Origin: Gnetum montanum
Lineage: Eukaryota; Streptophyta; Gnetopsida; Gnetales; Gnetaceae
Direction of reading: 5' to 3'
Length of the DNA stretch: 64,000 bases
Assembly (NCBI GenBank): GCA_015680685.1
Contig: MNCI01000651.1
Span: 1,789,832 to 1,853,831 of the forward strand
The position numbers and the translations under genes were made by a program. The notes beneath the pieces were generated by a model. That model searched no databases. It had not been told where the DNA came from and worked only from the letters and a program-made list of their open reading frames with translations. Below are positions 59,092 to 64,000 of the stretch, in pieces. Numbering within the stretch: the first letter of the stretch is position 1; each line of letters starts with the position of its first letter.

Positions 59092-60508
59092 AAGATCCAT
59101 TTTAGTAGCATTTAACTTTATTTTAGCTTAAAATGCAATAAAAAATTTAACCACAAATGAAACTAGAAGTGATGGCCAACTCATGGTATTGCAAATCATA
59201 GTTCATGATGAGGTCATGGTTTGCTCATAGTCAGAGGTCACAAGTCATGGTCTACTCATGATATGTCTTAAGATCATTAATAATGTTCATTAGTCATGGT
59301 CCACTCATGATATGTATTGAGACCATTGATAATGATCATTAGTCATGGTGCACTCATTATTGAAGACTATGAGTCATGGAGAGCTTATGGTATAATAATC
59401 ATGAGTCATGATGCAGTCATGGTTACCTAATCACAAGTCATAGTTAAATCATGATTAACATTGGACATGTATAACTACTACTCCTAGTTGTCTCTACATA
59501 ATGGATGAGACCATGTCTTGTGCCAACCTCATGCTATAATAGTAGAACTCTTAGTAGATTTATGATTAGGAGAAATAAAAACTAAATTTTCTCCTACAAT
59601 ACCATAACTCATGGTAAAGTCATGGTATTTCTCTATAAATACCACCAATCATGATTGTCTCATGGTTAGCTTGTGGTGAAGAAAGGAATGTTGAAGTTCA
59701 TGCAACATGAGGTTGGAAAAATGTAGACATGAGTCTAGACTGATGAAGAATCAGAAGGGTAGATAAGAACCAAAAATATTAGTGAAAGATAACTTAGATT
59801 TGAGGCCTTGAAATATCTTCAAGAAGCTAAGATAATATTTGATTAATTTAGGCTTAGATGACCACCAATGAAATCTTAGTTGCCCAAGAAATCCTTCTTT
59901 AGCTTAAGATTCTTTGAGACCCTTACCAACAATAAAATCATCAAGATAAAAAAATGGATAATAATCTTCCCACAATATTTTCTTGTTCATTTTTCTCTTG
60001 ATTGATAAAAATGATGAAATTAAATATAGATGAGAGTGAAATTAATGAAATAAAAATGAGATATTCAAATGAAACTAACATACATGAAACAAAGAAATGA
60101 AATTCTTAAGACAATGATATGTAGAAAAATACTTCTCTTTCTTTTACTACAAGCTTCAAACATACATCAATGTAAGTTTTGCTTAGAATGTCTCATCTTT
60201 GAGGAAAACCTATACATGAATAATTAGGAAAGTGAGGAGGTGCTTGGGAGTACAATCAACTCTAATGTGGCTACAATTGATACCATTATGAGGATATTAG
60301 GTGGTGGTTAGATGAGGGATAGGTTATGCATCATACCTCTTTTTTTCAAATTCAAATTCCCCTCTTCTTTTCAAATTAAAAATTGTGTCAAGTAACACAT
60401 TACATAGAGACATGGACCTAAATATATGACTCATCATAAAATAAGACTAACTTGTACAAAAACATAGAAAAATAAAATGATCATGAGGGAAGCACACATT
60501 AGGCTATA
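59092..60508 (-). repeat. 5' LTR of element D
   Basis: Collinear with 36241-36546 plus 53976-54985. Very rich in TCATGR motifs at 59160-59690, with an extra tandem duplication of about 56 bp around 59238-59350 (GTCATGGTCYACTCATGATA). Left edge approximate; no clear primer site could be read beside it. Confidence 0.75.
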
Positions 60509-63453
60509 AAAAATTGTTATATTTCTCATAGCTTTAACTCTAACAACTAATATAGTAGATAAAGGCTTCTTCCTCTAAATATGATTATTTGTTTCGTCTA
60601 AATAGTAGTGTGAATTGTTATGTTGACATGGATTTAGTAATGTTCTTGATTTAGATGAAGCTTTTATACTTGAACATTGACTAAAACTAATAGCTTGACT
60701 CTTGTTTAATTGATAAGCCTTTTTATTCAACCTATTTCTTAAATTTTTTGGATGCATAAATAATTAATATCTCACTTTTCTAGTTTAAAGTACTTATATG
60801 GTATATGGGCTTCAATAGGTTTTTTGAAAGGAAATCTTTCCATCCAAATTGAGAATGAACTTAGTGTTAAATCATAACATGAACTTTATTTTGTTGTAAT
60901 GGCATATCCCTTTTTTGAGACTACATGTAAAATGAAGCTCAAAAGCTTGTCTAGATTGAATTTTTCCATATAAATTAAAACATATCATATATCTAAATGT
61001 TGTTGGTTTTTCAATTTAACATATCACGTACTATTTCAACTTTTATTCATAATAGCTTTTACTCTTAACTTTCAATGTTTCTTCAAATTATAATGAAGCA
61101 TATTAGAACAAGCTTCTCTATTTATTTAGATAAATCATGTTACACCTAGATGTCATGCTGGAAAGAAAGCTTTGATAAGGTTTTTATTTTGAAGAAAAAT
61201 CTTCATATTAAACCCTTTTAAAAAATACATGAGCTCTTATCATTTCTATCTTAATTTCTCATAATCTAGAATTTTTTCAAGTGATGTTGAAATATGAGTT
61301 AACAAGTTATTTACATCAAGTTTTTTCACTTTAATTGGTTTAGGAAATATAATTAAGCTTGGTTACACTAATGTGGTATATGTCAAAAGATAGCTTCTTC
61401 AGATGAAAATTTTAATTTACTAAATCCTAAGCTATAATTATTTGCAATAGTCCACCATTAAAAAATAACTTTAAACATGTGTCAAAATTAGTTTAGATGA
61501 AATATTTTCACATAAATAGAAAACATTGATGCACTTGAATATTGACTAGATCAATCCTAAACTAGTGGCATATAAGTCAAGCTTCATTTCTAGATATAAT
61601 AGACTTTATTACCAACATAATAGATGAAAAATTCCATTTGTTTCATTTTCTTTAAATAATATCTTCAACCATATATAATTGTTGAGTTGGCTTCTTCAAT
61701 GGCTTCTGAACTAACGTTTATCATGAATAGAGCTTAATTTTCATACATTATAATTAAAAATTAATATAACCTTGCATTTTTTAGTACTCTTCTTGATTAA
61801 AATGATTCAATGAACATAGAAAGTAACCTTTGAGTTCTATAATAAGCTCTTGAGCTATGATTAACACATTCAAACTAGTCTTTGATAAAGAAAATAAATT
61901 GGGTTAGAAGTCATATAATAACCTTGATGTCATGGAAGAGAAATAAACTGAGTCTAGTTTCCTTTATCTAAATACTACTTCTTCTTGACTCCAAATGTTG
62001 ATCTAGTTTTAAACATCATTTCTCTAAATTATGCTTACTCAGAATTTCCAACTAATGAACTATTTTTTTCTAAGCTAGTCTAAGGTAAAAATAACATTTC
62101 TCTTAAATTGAATGCATTTTTTTTATTTTAGTACATTCCACTCCTAATTAGTTGATTTAATTTACTTTGCAATAGCTTGAAAATGGTGTTTCAAATTTAC
62201 TTTTAATGTAATTTTTATTTTAGTAATTTTTCCTAGTAATTTAATGCTTGAAAACTTAATGAAACAATTATTTTTGAAAAGTTTTGAAATTAATTTACAC
62301 TTTGAAGCATGAAGCTACATACTATCTATTTTTTTAATAAATACATTAATAAAAAAATGGTCCATGAAAGTGGAAAAATGTAATAATAATAGATAGCAGT
62401 TAACTAATGTTAAGGTCATGATTCTAGAAAAGAAGTTAATGCAAGGAACTACGAGGGTCTAGCATCAATTAATATGTCATTATAACCATATTCTCTAGTA
62501 CTGTATCCTACCTAGTTTGATGAAATCCCATCATTAATTAATATAAAGTTATATATGATGAACATTTTTATGCATTTTTAAACTTTATGAAGATACTTAG
62601 TTGCATTATTATTGGATTTGACATTTTCCTATTAACTATGACTTGTGGATTTACTAACGAAACTAACACCAGAGAATTTGTGGATTGATTGGTAGATAGG
62701 AATCTTAAAGATGACTTAATTTTCCTTCCTAGTGATCATAGTATTAGGCTTCAATTTTGGCACAGCCTAATGTGAATGAGGAGGATGAAGAGGAATCAAT
62801 TGTCCAATTCTTTAGAAAGGTTTGGTCTTTATAATGCTCATGGTTTCCAATAACTTGCACTTAGTTGGACTATTGATATTAGGCAAATAACTAAAACTAA
62901 TAATGAAGTATATCTATGGATGTTTGAAGTATTGAAAGTACACCTAATAAATTTGAACATAGGAAATACTTAGTGTGGTGATGTTACTCTATAATTCCTA
63001 GATTTAATTAATGGTGGTGGAATAAGTTGTTAAGTGCCATAACAAAAGGCTTCAAACTAAGATCCAGAATTATTTAGAATTATACCCAAATGATATATTA
63101 ATGTGTATGAAATAATTCAAAAATTTCTATAATTGATTGAGATTTCTTGGTGTTAGAGATATCACTTGGTATACAAATTCTAAATTATGTTCTATATATA
63201 CATGCTGTATTTGTTATTATCATGATACACTATGATTTATGTTTCTTACACCATGGATACCATGATTGTGACATCCCATTTCTGGATGTCATAAAACATG
63301 TTTGTTTGTTGCTTAGTTCTTCACATTTACTACATTCATAAGCATTATAATGAAAACATCATAAATACTTGATGAATGAATTAACTTATAATGAATAATT
63401 GGTACTCAGAATAGGAAAGAAAATGGAAAAATTTTATTAATAAGAGAGAGTAC
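60509..63453. other. No annotated gene; AT-rich DNA with one coding relic
   Basis: Nearly 3 kb without LTR edges or RNA genes. At 62674-62970 the plus strand has about 100 codons in one frame with only a few stops. It reads FLPSDHSIRLQFWHSLM, then SLERFGLYNAHGF and NNEVYLWMFEVLKV, which looks like decayed protein sequence of unknown family. Confidence 0.5.
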
Positions 63454-63777
63454 TGTAACATCCTTTGTGTTATCTTTCCATGCCACTTAAGCCTTAGAGG
63501 CAATCTGGCATTGCCATTAAGATTAGGCTATCTAGTTGAAGGGAGGATTAGTTCCTTCTTGTCTTACTTTACCCAACTCTCATCACTTGCCATTTTCTAG
63601 GCTCTGTAACTCCATGTCAACACAACCTCTAAACCCAACCATAAATGACATAGATCAAACCCATTCTTGAGGGATGCATAAATAATTGTAACCCCTCATA
63701 ATGAGGTACCCCTTTATTTAAAGGTTAATTACATTTTACAATACATTTCTGCTCTTAACAAGGAATGGAATGTTACA
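63454..63777 (-). repeat. 3' LTR of a further LTR element (right edge)
   Basis: 324 bp with inverted ends TGTAACATCC/GGAATGTTACA. On the minus strand it starts TGTAACATTCC directly after a coding end and a short purine run (AAGGGACATAGAT), the usual 3' arrangement of a Ty3/gypsy element. The rest lies beyond the window, so the second LTR is untested. Confidence 0.55.
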
Positions 63778-63788
63778 ATCTATGTCCC

Positions 63789-63911
63789 TTAAGCATCAGA
63801 CTTGTCCTCAAGCAATTCCTCTACATCCAGTTGTTCAATTGCTGCTTCTTCATAATGCTCCTCAACTTTAGCTTCTTTATTATCCTCATTACCATCTATA
63901 CAAACAAAAGA
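63789..63911 (-). pseudogene. C-terminal end of a Ty3/gypsy polyprotein (partial)
   Basis: Minus-strand frame of 40 codons ending in a stop (TTA at 63789-63791). The tail is acidic and ends VEELLEDKSDA. A LEDKS-type end just before the 3' LTR is familiar from plant Ty3/gypsy polyproteins. Upstream (63912 onward) the frame is closed and AT-rich, so the rest of pol is lost, shifted or lies outside. Family assignment is by pattern memory only. Confidence 0.5.
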
Positions 63912-64000
63912 TCAAAAATTATAAAATATAATATATTACATTACTCATAAATACAATTTATCATTCAATATCATGATGATCAAAAAGTTGGGGTAAGTAT

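Larger units (their letters stand above)
36241..60508 (-). mobile_element. Copia element D, interrupted by Tat element E
   Basis: Minus-strand copia element. 5' LTR at 59092-60508, gag and pol relics from 59085 down to 55114, a purine-rich tract at about 54990-55005, and 3' LTR at 36241-36546 plus 53976-54985. The 3' LTR is cut in two by the 17.4-kb element E. Joining the halves across one GTAAT copy gives a sequence collinear with 59430-59490 of the other LTR. Without E the element is about 6.8 kb. All domains have stops, so it is dead. The outer LTR edges are approximate. Confidence 0.8.

Overview
This window is intergenic DNA from a seed-plant nuclear genome. It is AT-rich and I found no intact host gene in it. 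Almost everything recognisable is a decayed retrotransposon: Ty1/copia gag and pol relics, Ty3/gypsy elements with Athila-like and Tat/Ogre-like features, solo LTRs with target-site duplications, and a LINE relic. The Athila and Tat types point to a seed plant. The old nested insertions and degraded reading frames suggest a large, slowly purged genome, but the species cannot be told from this.

Layout, left to right. At 1-1939 lies the 5' end (LTR, tRNA-Asp primer site, gag N-terminus) of a minus-strand Athila-like element that leaves the window. At 4669-16041 two 573-bp LTRs bound element B (+). It lacks recognisable pol but holds a 5S rRNA relic and an intronless CCR4-family deadenylase pseudogene. 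Element A (5747-12341, +), an Athila-like gag-only element, sits inside B. At 19552-28494 lies element C, a minus-strand gag-only copia whose 3' LTR has swollen to 3.7 kb because it contains a 2.9-kb array of about 23-bp repeats. A solo LTR (23992-24784) is inserted in C. A LINE RT relic (28587-29450) and a copia gag relic (30145-31850) follow; the gag relic is split by a second solo LTR (30217-31157).

The right half is copia element D (about 36241-60508, minus). A 17.4-kb Tat/Ogre-like Ty3/gypsy element E (36547-53970, minus) landed in the 3' LTR of D. E still shows gag, protease, RT, two RNase H domains and integrase, all broken by stops. Between protease and RT, where Ogre elements are known to carry an intron, E holds about 4 kb of antisense (+) DNA. 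This reads as a multi-exon gene (43770-47820) with GT-AG introns, an FCP1/NIF-like HAD phosphatase domain, an unknown middle region and a coiled coil. This is the most unusual structure in the window. The right edge (63454-64000) holds the 3' end of another minus-strand LTR element.

Two themes stand out. First, retroelements here carry host-like sequence in two contrasting forms: a sense, intronless CCR4 copy in B and an antisense, intron-retaining gene in E. That contrast is what transit through an RNA intermediate would produce. Second, several LTRs have short palindromic motifs packed just upstream of the TATA box (GATATC, TAATAATTA, AGCGTAA/TTACGCT), and these differ between copies that share the same R-U5. 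All element boundaries, families and splice sites come from reading the sequence by eye.
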